A DNA stretch of 59,110 bases, taken from Eubacteriales bacterium. Its GTDB lineage: Bacteria; Bacillota; Clostridia; Christensenellales; CAG-138. Where the stretch lies: positions 1-59,110 of the forward strand of contig JAJFTI010000026.1 of assembly GCA_021373115.1 (NCBI GenBank), given 5' to 3'. Shown here piece by piece: positions 1 through 8,952 of this stretch. Both the position numbers and the translations under genes were made by a program. The notes under the pieces were generated by a model that ran no database searches, was not told where the DNA came from, and was given only the letters and a program-made list of their open reading frames with translations. The first letter of the stretch is position 1; every line of letters starts with the position of its first letter.

Positions 1-1
1 G

Positions 2-391
2 CGCGCTAAAAACGCGGTGGAGCGCGCGATGGCGCGCACCGGCAAAAACGAAGGCCTGAAGCTCAGCATCGCGCTCAATTACGGCAGCCGCGCGGAGATA
101 TTGCGCGCCGCGAACCTCGCGGCGAAACAGGCGCAAAAAACCGGCGCTGAGATTACCGAAGAACTGTTTGATTCCTGTCTCTATACGAAGGGACAGGCGG
201 ATGTCGACCTCTTGATTCGAACGAGCGGCGAACAGCGATTGTCAAATTTTCTGCTCTATCAACTTTCGTATGCCGAATTTCTGTTTCCGGAAGTATATTG
301 GCCGGACTTCTCGGATGAGTGCTATATCGAGGCGCTAAAGACCTATCAAAAACGATCCAGACGATTTGGCGGACTGGGGGAGGAATCATGA
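2..391 (+). CDS. uppS: Undecaprenyl diphosphate synthase, C-terminal part
   Basis: This is the C-terminal 129 residues of a cis-prenyltransferase whose start lies before the window. The enzyme condenses isopentenyl units onto farnesyl diphosphate to make the C55 lipid carrier for cell-wall synthesis. The visible family motifs are LSIALNYGSRAEI and the distal DLLIRTSGEQRLSNFLLYQ block, which carries the RTSGE diphosphate-binding residues, followed by the hydrophobic AEFLFPEVYWPDF segment. Its stop overlaps the start of cdsA by four bases (ATGA), so the two are translationally coupled. The gene order uppS-cdsA-dxr-rseP-ispG-polC is the usual one in Bacillota. Confidence 0.96.
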   Translation, partial: RAKNAVERAMARTGKNEGLKLSIALNYGSRAEILRAANLAAKQAQKTGAEITEELFDSCLYTKGQADVDLLIRTSGEQRLSNFLLYQLSYAEFLFPEVYWPDFSDECYIEALKTYQKRSRRFGGLGEES

Positions 392-1203
392 GAACCAGAA
401 TTATTGTAGGCTCCTTGCTGGTTCTGCTCATGATCGCCGTACTATATTTCGGCGGGTTTATTCTGCTGAGCGTACTTGCGCTGTTTTCCATTGCCGCGAT
501 ATACGAAATGGGGCTGACCTTTCGGAAAAAAAGCTACAATCCGATCCTGATTCCCGCATATGTCTTTGCCGTTTCCTATCCGTTCGTCAATTTTTATTTT
601 GGTCTTCTTTCCATGATTATTCTTTATATGGCAACCGTCATGGCAACCATGATTTGGTCGCTGTTTACGAAGCGCCATACGACAAACGATATCATCCCGT
701 CCTTATTCATCCTGAGCTATCCAACGCTATTTCTCATCTGCATGTATCTCGTTTATTTCAGCTTTGGCAGAGCGATTGCGCTGGTTGCGGCGAGCATGGC
801 GTATGCCGCGCCGGAATGCGCGGATACCTTCGCCTATTTTGGCGGGACTTTTTTGGGGAAACACAAACTCTGCCCGACGATTAGCCCAAAGAAGACCGTA
901 GAAGGTGCAATTTTTGCGCTGATTGGCGGTACGGCGATGGGGGTAGGGATGATCTACCTGCAGCGCCTCTGGGGGGCAAACGTCAATTCCATCGTGCTGA
1001 TTCTGCTCGGCCTGGGATGCGGACTGTTTTCACAGTTTGGCGATCTGTTTGCTTCGCTCCTCAAGCGATGGGCAGGCGTAAAAGACTTTTCCAGCGTGTT
1101 TCCGGGGCACGGCGGCATTATCGACCGGATCGACAGCATTATGTTTTGTTCGCCGTTGGTGCTTTGCGTGTTTCTCATCCTGCAGAAACTGGCAATGATC
1201 TAA
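388..1203 (+). CDS. cdsA: Phosphatidate cytidylyltransferase
   Basis: This 271-residue polytopic membrane enzyme converts phosphatidic acid and CTP to CDP-diacylglycerol, the precursor of anionic phospholipids. The ATG at 388 has a GGGGGAGG Shine-Dalgarno just upstream and overlaps the uppS stop. Multiple hydrophobic segments fill the first 150 residues. The family signature is near the C-terminus, in the stretch from SLLKRWAGVKDFSSVFPGHG to the DRID residues, with the conserved K-D, H-G-G and D-R-x-D metal and nucleotide residues intact. The SPKKTVEG motif before it is also typical. Length matches the family norm of about 260 to 280 residues. Confidence 0.97.
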   Translation: MRTRIIVGSLLVLLMIAVLYFGGFILLSVLALFSIAAIYEMGLTFRKKSYNPILIPAYVFAVSYPFVNFYFGLLSMIILYMATVMATMIWSLFTKRHTTNDIIPSLFILSYPTLFLICMYLVYFSFGRAIALVAASMAYAAPECADTFAYFGGTFLGKHKLCPTISPKKTVEGAIFALIGGTAMGVGMIYLQRLWGANVNSIVLILLGLGCGLFSQFGDLFASLLKRWAGVKDFSSVFPGHGGIIDRIDSIMFCSPLVLCVFLILQKLAMI

Positions 1204-1256
1204 GTCGAAATACATACGACTATATCGGTTAACCGTAAAGGATAGATGGATCGTAT

Positions 1257-2423
1257 ATGAACAAAATAGTTTCGGTGCTTGGATGCACCGGTTCCATTGG
1301 CAAACAATCGCTCAACGTCATCGCCTCTCATCCGGAGCAAATGACGCTCTTTGGCATTGCCGCGAACCGGCAGGTCGAAGCGCTCGTTCGAATGGCAAAC
1401 GAATTTCATCCGCGCGTGGTTGCCTGCGAAACGAAATTTGACACGAAGCGCCTTCCTGCGGATACGGAGGCAATAATCGGGGAAGGCGCGGTAGAACGGC
1501 TTGCCGCGATGTCCGAGCCGGACGTTGTTGTCAACGGAATCAGCGGTTTCTCTGCGCTCGCGCCGCTGATTGCTTCGCTTCAGGCGGGCAAGCGCGTTGC
1601 CCTGGCAAATAAAGAAAGCATTGTCTGCGGAAAATCGCTTGTGGATGAAACAATAAGGCAATACAAGGGGGAGATTCTTCCGGTGGACAGCGAGCAGTCC
1701 GCTTTTTTCCAGTGCCTGCAAAACGGGCGCAAAGAAGAGGTGGAAGAGCTGATCCTGACCGCGTCCGGCGGGCCATTTTGGACGAAGCAGCGCTCGGAAC
1801 TGGAGCAGATTACCGTTGAGCAGGCGCTTGCGCATCCGACCTGGAACATGGGGAAGAAGATTACCATCGATTCGGCTACGCTGTTCAACAAGGGTCTGGA
1901 GGTTATCGAAGCGGCCTATCTGTTCGATATGCCGCCGGAAAAGATCCGCGTAGTCATTCACCCGCAATCCATTGTGCATTCCATGGTCGCATATCGGGAC
2001 GGAACCTGCATGGCGAATATGAGCAAGCCGGATATGCGCCTGCCGATCCAATACGCCATTACCTATCCCGAGCGGATCGTCTCCTCCTGCGCGCCATTAC
2101 GGTTATATCTTGAGCAGCCGCTCGCGTTCTATCAGCCGGATTTCAAACGGTTCCTCTCCCTTGGTCTCGCCTATGATGCACTGAAGGCGGGCAAATCGCT
2201 TCCCTTGGCTTATAATGGCGCAAATGAGGCGGCCGTGGAAGCATTTTGTAACGGGAAGATCGGCTTTCTGGACATCGAACGGGTGGTGGACTATACTCTG
2301 AATCAGCACACAATCGAGTCGCTCAACACGCTCGAGGATATCGTTGAGGCGAATCGTTGCGTTCGAGTGTTAGCAAATCGAACGATTGAACGAGTCGCGC
2401 AGGAAAGGCGGAACACGCAGTGA
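1257..2423 (+). CDS. dxr: 1-deoxy-D-xylulose 5-phosphate reductoisomerase
   Basis: This 388-residue cytoplasmic enzyme makes 2-C-methyl-D-erythritol 4-phosphate from DXP with NADPH, the committed step of the MEP isoprenoid pathway. The NADPH-binding GCTGSIG is at residues 9-15, ALANKES lies mid-domain, the metal-binding LPVDSEQSA lies near residue 141, and substrate-binding HPTWNMGKKITIDSATL starts near residue 193 followed by NKGLEVIEA. The ATG at 1257 follows an AAAGGAT site. The stop overlaps the GTG start of rseP by four bases. Length and motifs are all normal, so this should be a functional enzyme. ispG, another enzyme of the same pathway, lies one gene downstream. Confidence 0.98.
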   Translation: MNKIVSVLGCTGSIGKQSLNVIASHPEQMTLFGIAANRQVEALVRMANEFHPRVVACETKFDTKRLPADTEAIIGEGAVERLAAMSEPDVVVNGISGFSALAPLIASLQAGKRVALANKESIVCGKSLVDETIRQYKGEILPVDSEQSAFFQCLQNGRKEEVEELILTASGGPFWTKQRSELEQITVEQALAHPTWNMGKKITIDSATLFNKGLEVIEAAYLFDMPPEKIRVVIHPQSIVHSMVAYRDGTCMANMSKPDMRLPIQYAITYPERIVSSCAPLRLYLEQPLAFYQPDFKRFLSLGLAYDALKAGKSLPLAYNGANEAAVEAFCNGKIGFLDIERVVDYTLNQHTIESLNTLEDIVEANRCVRVLANRTIERVAQERRNTQ

Positions 2424-3454
2424 CAATCGCGTTATCGATCTTCGCGGCGCTTCTCTTATTATCACTGCTCGTGATGGTTCATGAGCTGGGGCATTATCTC
2501 GCAGGAAGGGCGCTGGGATTCTCGATCCTGGAGTTTTCCATTGGGATGGGGCCGAAACTGCTGAAAAAAAGCAAAAACGGGACGGAATTCTCAATTCGCG
2601 CGTTTCCAATTGGCGGATTATGCCGTTTTGAGGGCGAAGATCAGGAAGCGAACAGCGAACGTTCCTTTAACGCGCAAAAGGTGTGGAAACGAATTATCGT
2701 GGTGATTTCCGGCCCCGTTATGAACCTTTTGTTTGCAATTGTATGTTCGCTGATTACGTTGCTGGCATTTGGAGACTTCATGCCTGGCATAAACGAAGTC
2801 ACTCCGGATTCACCGGCGGCAGTCGCGGGGGTTGCAGTCGGGGATGTCATTGAAAAAGTCAACGAAAAACCGGTCAGGTTCTATTTCCAAACCGTCGATA
2901 TGATTCGAGCGGTGAAGACGGCGGATATGACGCTTACCGTTAATCGAAACGGCGAGCATAAACAGCTTACGCTCAGCAATATCTACAACGAAGAACTCGG
3001 CAGGAATCTCATCGGCGTTACCATTTCGCAGGTTCGCGTACGGTTTGGCTTTGGCGCGTCAATTACGCGCTCGGTCAACTATGTGACCGCCACGCTGGTT
3101 GAGACCTTCCGCTTTTTCGGCAGAGCCGCGCAGGGAGACGTAACCGGTTCGGATGCGGCTGGCCCGGTTGCAATCGTAGCGATTATCAGCGAAGCGGTGC
3201 GTTCCGGCGGCGAATACGTGATGCGGCTGCTTGTACTCATCAGCGCGAGCCTCGGCATCATGAATCTTTTGCCAATTCCGGCAATGGACGGGGGAAGGCT
3301 TGCCTTCATGATTGTAGAGGTAATCCGCGGGAAACCCATTGCGCCGGAAAAAGAAGGCATGGTGCATTTTATCGGCCTAATTCTTTTATTTGGGCTGATG
3401 ATTCTGCTCACCTATAACGACATAACAAATCTAATTCGGGGGCAACTTGGGTAA
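2420..3454 (+). CDS. rseP: RIP zinc metalloprotease RseP (site-2 protease)
   Basis: This 344-residue intramembrane protease cleaves membrane-anchored anti-sigma factors and signal peptide remnants. The zinc-binding HELGH is at residues 21-25 inside the first membrane helix, a PDZ domain occupies roughly residues 105-190 (TPDSPAAVAGVAVGDVIEKV), and the third zinc ligand lies in NLLPIPAMDGG near residue 290. The start is GTG at 2420, overlapping the dxr stop (GTGA). The C-terminus overlaps the TTG start of ispG. The location inside an isoprenoid and lipid operon is conserved in Bacillota; the substrate in this organism is not evident. Confidence 0.97.
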   Translation: MTIALSIFAALLLLSLLVMVHELGHYLAGRALGFSILEFSIGMGPKLLKKSKNGTEFSIRAFPIGGLCRFEGEDQEANSERSFNAQKVWKRIIVVISGPVMNLLFAIVCSLITLLAFGDFMPGINEVTPDSPAAVAGVAVGDVIEKVNEKPVRFYFQTVDMIRAVKTADMTLTVNRNGEHKQLTLSNIYNEELGRNLIGVTISQVRVRFGFGASITRSVNYVTATLVETFRFFGRAAQGDVTGSDAAGPVAIVAIISEAVRSGGEYVMRLLVLISASLGIMNLLPIPAMDGGRLAFMIVEVIRGKPIAPEKEGMVHFIGLILLFGLMILLTYNDITNLIRGQLG

Positions 3455-4517
3455 GCAAACGAAGCAAATCGTCGTCGGCGGGGTTCGTGTCGGCGGCGGC
3501 GCGCCGGTTTCGGTGCAGTCCATGACGAATACGGACACCAGGGATGTAGAAGCTACGGTGCGGCAGATCGAAGCGCTCACCGAGGCGGGCTGCGACATCG
3601 TTCGCTCGTCGATCTACGATATGGACTGCGCAAGCGCGCTTTGTCAGATCAAAAGCCATATTCGCATCCCGATTGTCGCGGATATCCATTTCGACTACCG
3701 GCTCGCGATCTCCGCCATTGAAAACGGAGCGGACAAGTTGCGCTTTAACCCAGGCAATATTGGGGACGAATCCCGCGTTCGCGCGCTGGTAAGCTGCGCG
3801 AAAATGCATCATACCCCCATTCGCATTGGCGTAAACGCGGGCTCCATAGAACCGGCTCTTCGCCGGAAATACGGCGGCGCAACGACCGAGGCAATGGTGG
3901 AAAGCGCGCTGAAACACGTTTCCCTTCTGGAGCGCGAAGGCTTTTATGATATCGTACTTTCGCTGAAAGCCTCCAATGTGCGGGAAACGGTGGATGCCTA
4001 CCGAGCGATTCACGAACGCGTGGAATACCCGTTGCATGTCGGCGTGACCGAAACGGGAGACGTCGCGAACGGAATCGTTAAATCCGCAGCGGGCATAGGC
4101 GCTCTGCTGCTGGATGGTATTGGCGATACGATTCGCGTTTCACTGACGGACGATCCGGTGCGCGAAGTGGAAACCGGATTACGCATTCTGCGCGCGGTCG
4201 GATTGCGGAAGGACGACATCGAACTGGTCAGCTGCCCGACCTGCGGCAGAACGCGGGTAAACGTCATGCAGATGGTCGATCAGGTAAACCGGCGTTTACC
4301 GCATAAGAAGGGCTATTTAAAGGTAGCCGTAATGGGCTGTGCGGTCAACGGCCCCGGCGAAGCGGCGGACGCGGATATTGGCGTGGCTTTCGGAAACGGC
4401 AACGGCGTTCTATTCGAACACGGCGCGCAGGTTTATCACGGCGAAGCGCAGGAAGTCGTTGACCGATTGATTCTGCGGGCAAACGAGATGCTGCAAGAGC
4501 AGAATAAACAGGATTAG
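3447..4517 (+). CDS. ispG: 4-hydroxy-3-methylbut-2-enyl diphosphate synthase
   Basis: This 356-residue iron-sulfur enzyme converts MEcPP to HMBPP late in the MEP pathway. The N-terminal TIM-barrel motif VSVQSMTNTDTRDVEAT and the C-terminal [4Fe-4S] ligands CPTCGR (near residue 262) and GCAVNGPGEA (near 297) are present. The start is a TTG at 3447 inside the last codons of rseP, with a GGGGGC purine-rich site upstream, which fits tight coupling. The oxygen-sensitive cluster fits an anaerobe. It needs a flavodoxin or ferredoxin donor that is not identifiable here. Confidence 0.97.
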   Translation: MGKQTKQIVVGGVRVGGGAPVSVQSMTNTDTRDVEATVRQIEALTEAGCDIVRSSIYDMDCASALCQIKSHIRIPIVADIHFDYRLAISAIENGADKLRFNPGNIGDESRVRALVSCAKMHHTPIRIGVNAGSIEPALRRKYGGATTEAMVESALKHVSLLEREGFYDIVLSLKASNVRETVDAYRAIHERVEYPLHVGVTETGDVANGIVKSAAGIGALLLDGIGDTIRVSLTDDPVREVETGLRILRAVGLRKDDIELVSCPTCGRTRVNVMQMVDQVNRRLPHKKGYLKVAVMGCAVNGPGEAADADIGVAFGNGNGVLFEHGAQVYHGEAQEVVDRLILRANEMLQEQNKQD

Positions 4518-4548
4518 AGATTCGTTTTCAACAGGGGATGGGGAAACC

Positions 4549-7500
4549 TTGCAGGAAGAACTGAACGCCACACTGGCACGCGTTGGCATTTCGGATGAAT
4601 CCGTTCATCTTGAGAGCGTCACCCTGAACCGTGAGCAAAATGTGCTGACGGTGTTTTTTCGTTGCGACCGGGAACCACCCATGGATCAAACAGAAAAGCT
4701 GACGGACGCGCTGGAACAAAGGCTGGGTACACGCGTTCGTGTAAAATGGATCGATACGTCCGAGATCGATGCGGAGGAAGTTTTTTTTACTTCAAACGAT
4801 CCGCAGAGCGTTCCGAGTGCGAGCGTATCAAAACCGAACCCGGCGATTGCAGGAAAGCGTTCCATATTCGGAGGATACGTCGCTTCCGGTATTAAGACAC
4901 CGATCAAAACACTGAAAAGCGGCAAGGATAAACTCGTCATCGAAGGCACCGTTGTTTCGATCAACGAGCGAAACGCGTTTAAAAACAAACGCCGAAAGGG
5001 TGAAACCAGCTTTCCGCTGGACGTTTCCCTGACCGATGGAACGGATACGATCTATTGCTCGTTGCTGCTTGACACGCAAGAGCAGAAAAATTCGATTATG
5101 GCCGAGTTCGACGGCGCGCAAAAACGCGGCGATCATATTCTCGCGCAGGGTGTCTGCCGCGAATCCGTCATCACCGGAGAGCTGATGTTTTATGCAAACA
5201 GCATATGTGTCGTTCCGTTTGAACAACGAAAGGATCCGTGCGAAAGCAAGCGCGTTGAGCTGCATCTGCACACGCGCATGTCCACGCAGGACGGTATAAC
5301 GGACGTTAACCTCGCGTTTGAAACCGCAAAGCGGTTTGGTCATCCGGCGCTTGCAATCACGGATCACGGCGTGGTGCAGGCGTTTCCCGCCGCGGCAAAA
5401 GCCGCGAAAAAAAACGGTGTGAAACCTATTTTCGGCGTTGAGGGCTATCTGCTCCGCGAATCCGAATTAATGGATATGGATCAAACGTTCGTTGTATTCG
5501 ATTTGGAAACAACGGGTTTGAAACCCGAACAATGCGAGATAATCGAAATTGGCGCGGTAAAGCTGGAAAACGGAGTGGTTATCGATCGTTTTCAGACTTT
5601 TATAAACAGCGGAGGCGTCGTTCCGGCATATATTACGGAACTGACCGGCATTTCAACGGATATGCTCGCCGGGGCGCCGAATCCGAGAGAAGTGCTCACG
5701 CAATTTCACGCGTTTGCGGAAGGCTGCTGCTTGGTTGCGCATAACGCCGAGTTCGACATGGGATTTCTTCGCTACCACGGAAAAAGGTTTAGCATTGAGT
5801 TTTCCAATCCATACGCCGATACGCTCATGCTTGCGCGGGATCTGATGCATGATTTGGTCAACCATAAGCTGGATACCGTTTGCGAAGCGCTGCAAGTCGA
5901 GCTGCTGGAGCATCACCGCGCGACGGACGACGCGCAGGCAACGGGCGAAGTGTTTTGCAAACTGCTCGATCAGCTTCGCGCGCTGGGGCTGAACCGGTTG
6001 CCGGTGCGTTCCGAGGAGACCAAGCAGGAACGCGGCAAAAAGCGATCGCCAACGAATCACATCATCATTTTGGCAGAAACGCAGGCAGGCATGAAGAATC
6101 TCTACCGTTTGGTGAGTTACGCGCATCTGGATCATTTTCACTATAATCCGATTATCCCGTTCAGCCTTCTTTCCATCTACCGGGAAGGGCTGATTCTCGG
6201 CTCGGCCTGTGAAGCGGGCGAACTGTATCAGTCGATTTTGAACGAGGCGGGAGAGGAAAGAATCGAATATCTTGCGAACACCTATGATTTTCTGGAGATT
6301 CAGCCGCGCTGCAACAACGCCTTCCTGGTACGCGAGGGGAAGGCGACGGAGGATCGCATCCTTGAGATCAACCGTGCGATTGTTTCGCTGGGGGATCGGC
6401 TTGGCATACCCGTTGCTGCGACCGGAGACGTGCATTTTCTAGACCCCGAAGATGCGATTTTCCGAGAGGTGATCCTCACGAAGAACGGGTTCGAGGATGC
6501 GTCCTTCCAAGCGCCGCTGTATTACAAAACAACGGCTGAAATGCTGGAGGAATTTGCTTATCTCGGTGAAGAAACCGCGCGGCGCGTTGTGGTTGACGTT
6601 CCAAACGAAATTGCGAACCGATGCGAACTGCTCAAGCCGTTTCCGGACGGCACGCATGCGCCGACCATAGAGAATGCGAGCGACATTCTGCGCGACATGG
6701 CGATTCAACGGGCGCATACGATTTACGGCGAACCGCTGCCGGAGGTTGTGCAGGCGCGTTTGGACAAGGAGCTGAAATCCATTATCGGAAACGGTTTTGC
6801 TTCGCTCTATCTCATGGCGCAGCGACTGGTTCACAAGAGCAATTCGGATGGATACCTTGTCGGCTCGCGCGGGTCGGTCGGTTCGTCGTTTGTTGCGACC
6901 ATGTCCGGCATCACGGAAGTCAACCCCCTTCAGCCGCACTATGTCTGCCCAAACTGCAAGCACAGCGATTTCGACGTAGACCGCCTTCATTATGCCTGCG
7001 GTATCGATATGCCGAATCAGGACTGCCCCGTTTGCGGCGCGAAATATCAAAAGATGGGATTCGATATTCCATTTGAAGTGTTCCTGGGATTTGATGGCGA
7101 CAAGACGCCGGATATCGACCTGAATTTCTCCGGCGAATACCAGCCGGTTGCGCATAAGTATGTCGAGGAGATGTTCGGCAGGGGGCATGCGTTTCGCGCG
7201 GGAACCATCAGCGGCGTTGCGGAGCGAACGGCGTATGAATACGTGAGAATATACGAAGAAAAAACGGGACGAACGCTGCGCAAAGCCGAACGTGAACGAA
7301 TTGCCAAGGGCTGCCAGGACGTGAAAGTAACGACGGGGCAGCATCCGGGCGGGATCGTCATCGTTCCGAAAGAGGATGACATTCTCGATTATACGCCGAT
7401 CCAGTATCCGGCGGACAAGGCGGATAAAAACACCATCACCACGCATTTCGACTTCCACGCGATGGACGACCGTCTCGTGAAGCTCGATATTCTGGGTCAC

Positions 7501-8541
7501 GACGATCCAACCGCGCTGCGGATGCTGCAGGATTTAACCGGACTCGATCCGGTGACGATTCCGCTGGATGATCCGGATACCATGCGCATCTATCTTTCCA
7601 GCGACTCGCTCAAGGTCGATCTCTCCGCAATCGGATGCAAAGTCGGAACGCTTGGAACGCCGGAATTCGGTACGGGATTTGTCCGCGGCGTTCTGGATGC
7701 GACACAGCCGACGACCATGGAAGAACTCGTTCGCATCTCCGGTCTGACGCATGGAACGGACGTTTGGCTGGGCAACGCGGAACCGCTTGTCATCAACAAC
7801 GTCGCAAGCCTCAACGAGGTCATCTGCACGCGCGACGATATCATGAACTATCTGATTCAGCACGGAGTGGACGCTTCCAGCTCGTTTAAAATCATGGAAT
7901 CCGTCCGCAAAGGAAAGGGATTGAAGCCGGAGATGGAGCAGAAGCTCATCGACAATGCCATCCCCGCCTGGTATATCGACTCATGCAAGAAGATTAAGTA
8001 TATGTTCCCGCGCGGACACGCGGTCGCTTACACAATGATGAGTTTTCGCGTAGCCTACTACAAGGTGCATTATCCGCTGCAGTTCTACAGCGTGTACTAT
8101 ACCGTGCGCGCGGATTTGTTTGACGTTTCGCTTGCGGCCGGCGGCGCGGAGCGCGTATTGGAAACGATCCGCGAACTGGAACGTTCGGCAGCAAAGATGT
8201 CCGATTCCGAAAAGGGAAGAACGAAGGATATTATTACGATTCTGGAAGTCGTTTACGAGATGAATCTGCGCGGAATCGTGCTTTTACCCGTCGATCTCTA
8301 TCGATCCGACGCAACAAAGTTTTTAATCGAAGACGGCGCAATCCGCCCGCCGTTCAACGCGATTCCAGGCGTCGGCAGCACCGCGGCGATTGCGCTTGCG
8401 GAGAACCGTAAGGATCGGGTGTTTCACACCGTAGAGGAATTCCGTTCGGTAACCAAGGCGAACAGCGCCGTTCTTGCGGCCATGGAGAAATGCGGATGTT
8501 TTGACGGAATGGAGAAGACCGCCCAGATTTCGCTATTTTAA
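4549..8541 (+). CDS. polC: DNA polymerase III PolC-type alpha subunit
   Basis: This is the 1330-residue replicative polymerase of Bacillota. Domains in order are an N-terminal region, an OB fold (about 120-230, LVIEGTVVSINE), a PHP domain (from VELHLHTRMSTQDG near 236) split by a DEDDh proofreading exonuclease (FVVFDLETTGL near 314), the PHP remainder from about 498, and the polymerase core with a Cys-rich zinc module (CPNC ... CPVC, about 800-830) just before the catalytic TPDIDLNFSGEYQ near 853. It ends in QISLF, which matches the extreme C-terminal beta-clamp-binding pentapeptide known for PolC. The start is TTG at 4549 behind AGGGGATGGGG. It is somewhat shorter than the Bacillus enzyme of about 1437 residues, mainly at the N-terminus. 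The coding tail is tandemly repeated downstream of the stop. Confidence 0.98.
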   Translation: MQEELNATLARVGISDESVHLESVTLNREQNVLTVFFRCDREPPMDQTEKLTDALEQRLGTRVRVKWIDTSEIDAEEVFFTSNDPQSVPSASVSKPNPAIAGKRSIFGGYVASGIKTPIKTLKSGKDKLVIEGTVVSINERNAFKNKRRKGETSFPLDVSLTDGTDTIYCSLLLDTQEQKNSIMAEFDGAQKRGDHILAQGVCRESVITGELMFYANSICVVPFEQRKDPCESKRVELHLHTRMSTQDGITDVNLAFETAKRFGHPALAITDHGVVQAFPAAAKAAKKNGVKPIFGVEGYLLRESELMDMDQTFVVFDLETTGLKPEQCEIIEIGAVKLENGVVIDRFQTFINSGGVVPAYITELTGISTDMLAGAPNPREVLTQFHAFAEGCCLVAHNAEFDMGFLRYHGKRFSIEFSNPYADTLMLARDLMHDLVNHKLDTVCEALQVELLEHHRATDDAQATGEVFCKLLDQLRALGLNRLPVRSEETKQERGKKRSPTNHIIILAETQAGMKNLYRLVSYAHLDHFHYNPIIPFSLLSIYREGLILGSACEAGELYQSILNEAGEERIEYLANTYDFLEIQPRCNNAFLVREGKATEDRILEINRAIVSLGDRLGIPVAATGDVHFLDPEDAIFREVILTKNGFEDASFQAPLYYKTTAEMLEEFAYLGEETARRVVVDVPNEIANRCELLKPFPDGTHAPTIENASDILRDMAIQRAHTIYGEPLPEVVQARLDKELKSIIGNGFASLYLMAQRLVHKSNSDGYLVGSRGSVGSSFVATMSGITEVNPLQPHYVCPNCKHSDFDVDRLHYACGIDMPNQDCPVCGAKYQKMGFDIPFEVFLGFDGDKTPDIDLNFSGEYQPVAHKYVEEMFGRGHAFRAGTISGVAERTAYEYVRIYEEKTGRTLRKAERERIAKGCQDVKVTTGQHPGGIVIVPKEDDILDYTPIQYPADKADKNTITTHFDFHAMDDRLVKLDILGHDDPTALRMLQDLTGLDPVTIPLDDPDTMRIYLSSDSLKVDLSAIGCKVGTLGTPEFGTGFVRGVLDATQPTTMEELVRISGLTHGTDVWLGNAEPLVINNVASLNEVICTRDDIMNYLIQHGVDASSSFKIMESVRKGKGLKPEMEQKLIDNAIPAWYIDSCKKIKYMFPRGHAVAYTMMSFRVAYYKVHYPLQFYSVYYTVRADLFDVSLAAGGAERVLETIRELERSAAKMSDSEKGRTKDIITILEVVYEMNLRGIVLLPVDLYRSDATKFLIEDGAIRPPFNAIPGVGSTAAIALAENRKDRVFHTVEEFRSVTKANSAVLAAMEKCGCFDGMEKTAQISLF

Positions 8542-8667
8542 TATGTCAGAAAATGCGGATGTTTTGACGGAATGGAAAAGACCGCCCAGATTTCACTATT
8601 TTAATATGTCAGAAAATGCGGATGCTTTGACGGAATGGAAAAGGCCGCCCAGATTTCATTATTCTGA
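8488..8667 (+). repeat. Three tandem 63-bp copies of the polC coding tail
   Basis: Unit 1 (8488-8550) is the true end of polC plus nine bases after its stop. Unit 2 (8551-8613) differs from it at two positions. Unit 3 (8614-8667) differs from unit 2 at five positions and then loses similarity. The period is exactly 21 codons, so every unit in the polC frame reads KCGCFDGMEK(T/A)AQISLF followed by a stop at 8539, 8602 and 8665. Nearly all differences are synonymous, or exchange one stop codon for another; the only amino-acid change is T to A in unit 3. There are no spacers, so this is a tandem duplication rather than a CRISPR. Confidence 0.93.
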
Positions 8668-8771
8668 AACCAGGATGGATACAAATCAAGGAAAAGTGGA
8701 GCGCAAGAGTGAAAAAAACGCTTATATTGCGTGGACAATACCGCGTATACGCTATAGATTGTCTTTATTCC

Positions 8772-8800
8772 TTGACGGAAAACATATGTTGATATATACT
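8772..8800 (+). promoter_or_regulatory. Sigma-A type promoter for rny
   Basis: TTGACG at 8772-8777 and TATACT at 8795-8800 are separated by 17 bases. Transcription would start near 8807, giving a leader of about 145 nt before the rny ATG. Confidence 0.75.
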
Positions 8801-8806
8801 TTTTAG

Positions 8807-8937
8807 AAGTAATCCTGCACTCTTATGGTGTGTTCATAATAGATCGTTTTTTTGACGCAATAGCTGGGATGCAAAGGCTCAAATGCGCAAGACGTTATGA
8901 AGTGACCGTGCAGAGATGTGCGGTTACATTTTTTATA
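8807..8937 (+). promoter_or_regulatory. rny leader with an internal intrinsic terminator (candidate attenuator)
   Basis: Positions 8902-8911 (GTGACCGTGC) and 8918-8927 (GTGCGGTTAC) form a 10-bp stem with three wobble pairs and a 6-nt loop. It is followed by ATTTTTTA, a classic rho-independent terminator ending 15 nt before the rny start. An upstream CTGCAC near 8814-8819 is complementary to GTGCAG at the terminator's left arm and could form an antiterminator. I do not recognise a known riboswitch family in the leader. It could also be a separate small RNA of about 130 nt. Confidence 0.55.
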
Positions 8938-8952
8938 GATCGGAGAGATCAT

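Noticed and set aside
1200..2051. A 283-codon minus-strand open frame opposite dxr
   Set aside because: It is a shadow of dxr, which has full family motifs.
6439..7500. A 353-codon minus-strand open frame opposite polC
   Set aside because: It lies opposite the conserved polymerase core and has no recognisable domain or ribosome site.
8488..8667. Tandem repeats considered as a CRISPR array
   Set aside because: The units are contiguous with no spacers and derive from polC.
8474..8806. A repeat-containing frame overlapping the polC tail in another phase
   Set aside because: It is open only because the 63-bp unit is a multiple of three; it has no ribosome site and polC explains the sequence. 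It stays relevant only if frameshifting is shown.
8850..8937. c-di-GMP riboswitch in the rny leader
   Set aside because: Only a short GATGCAAAG resembles that family; the other conserved blocks are missing.
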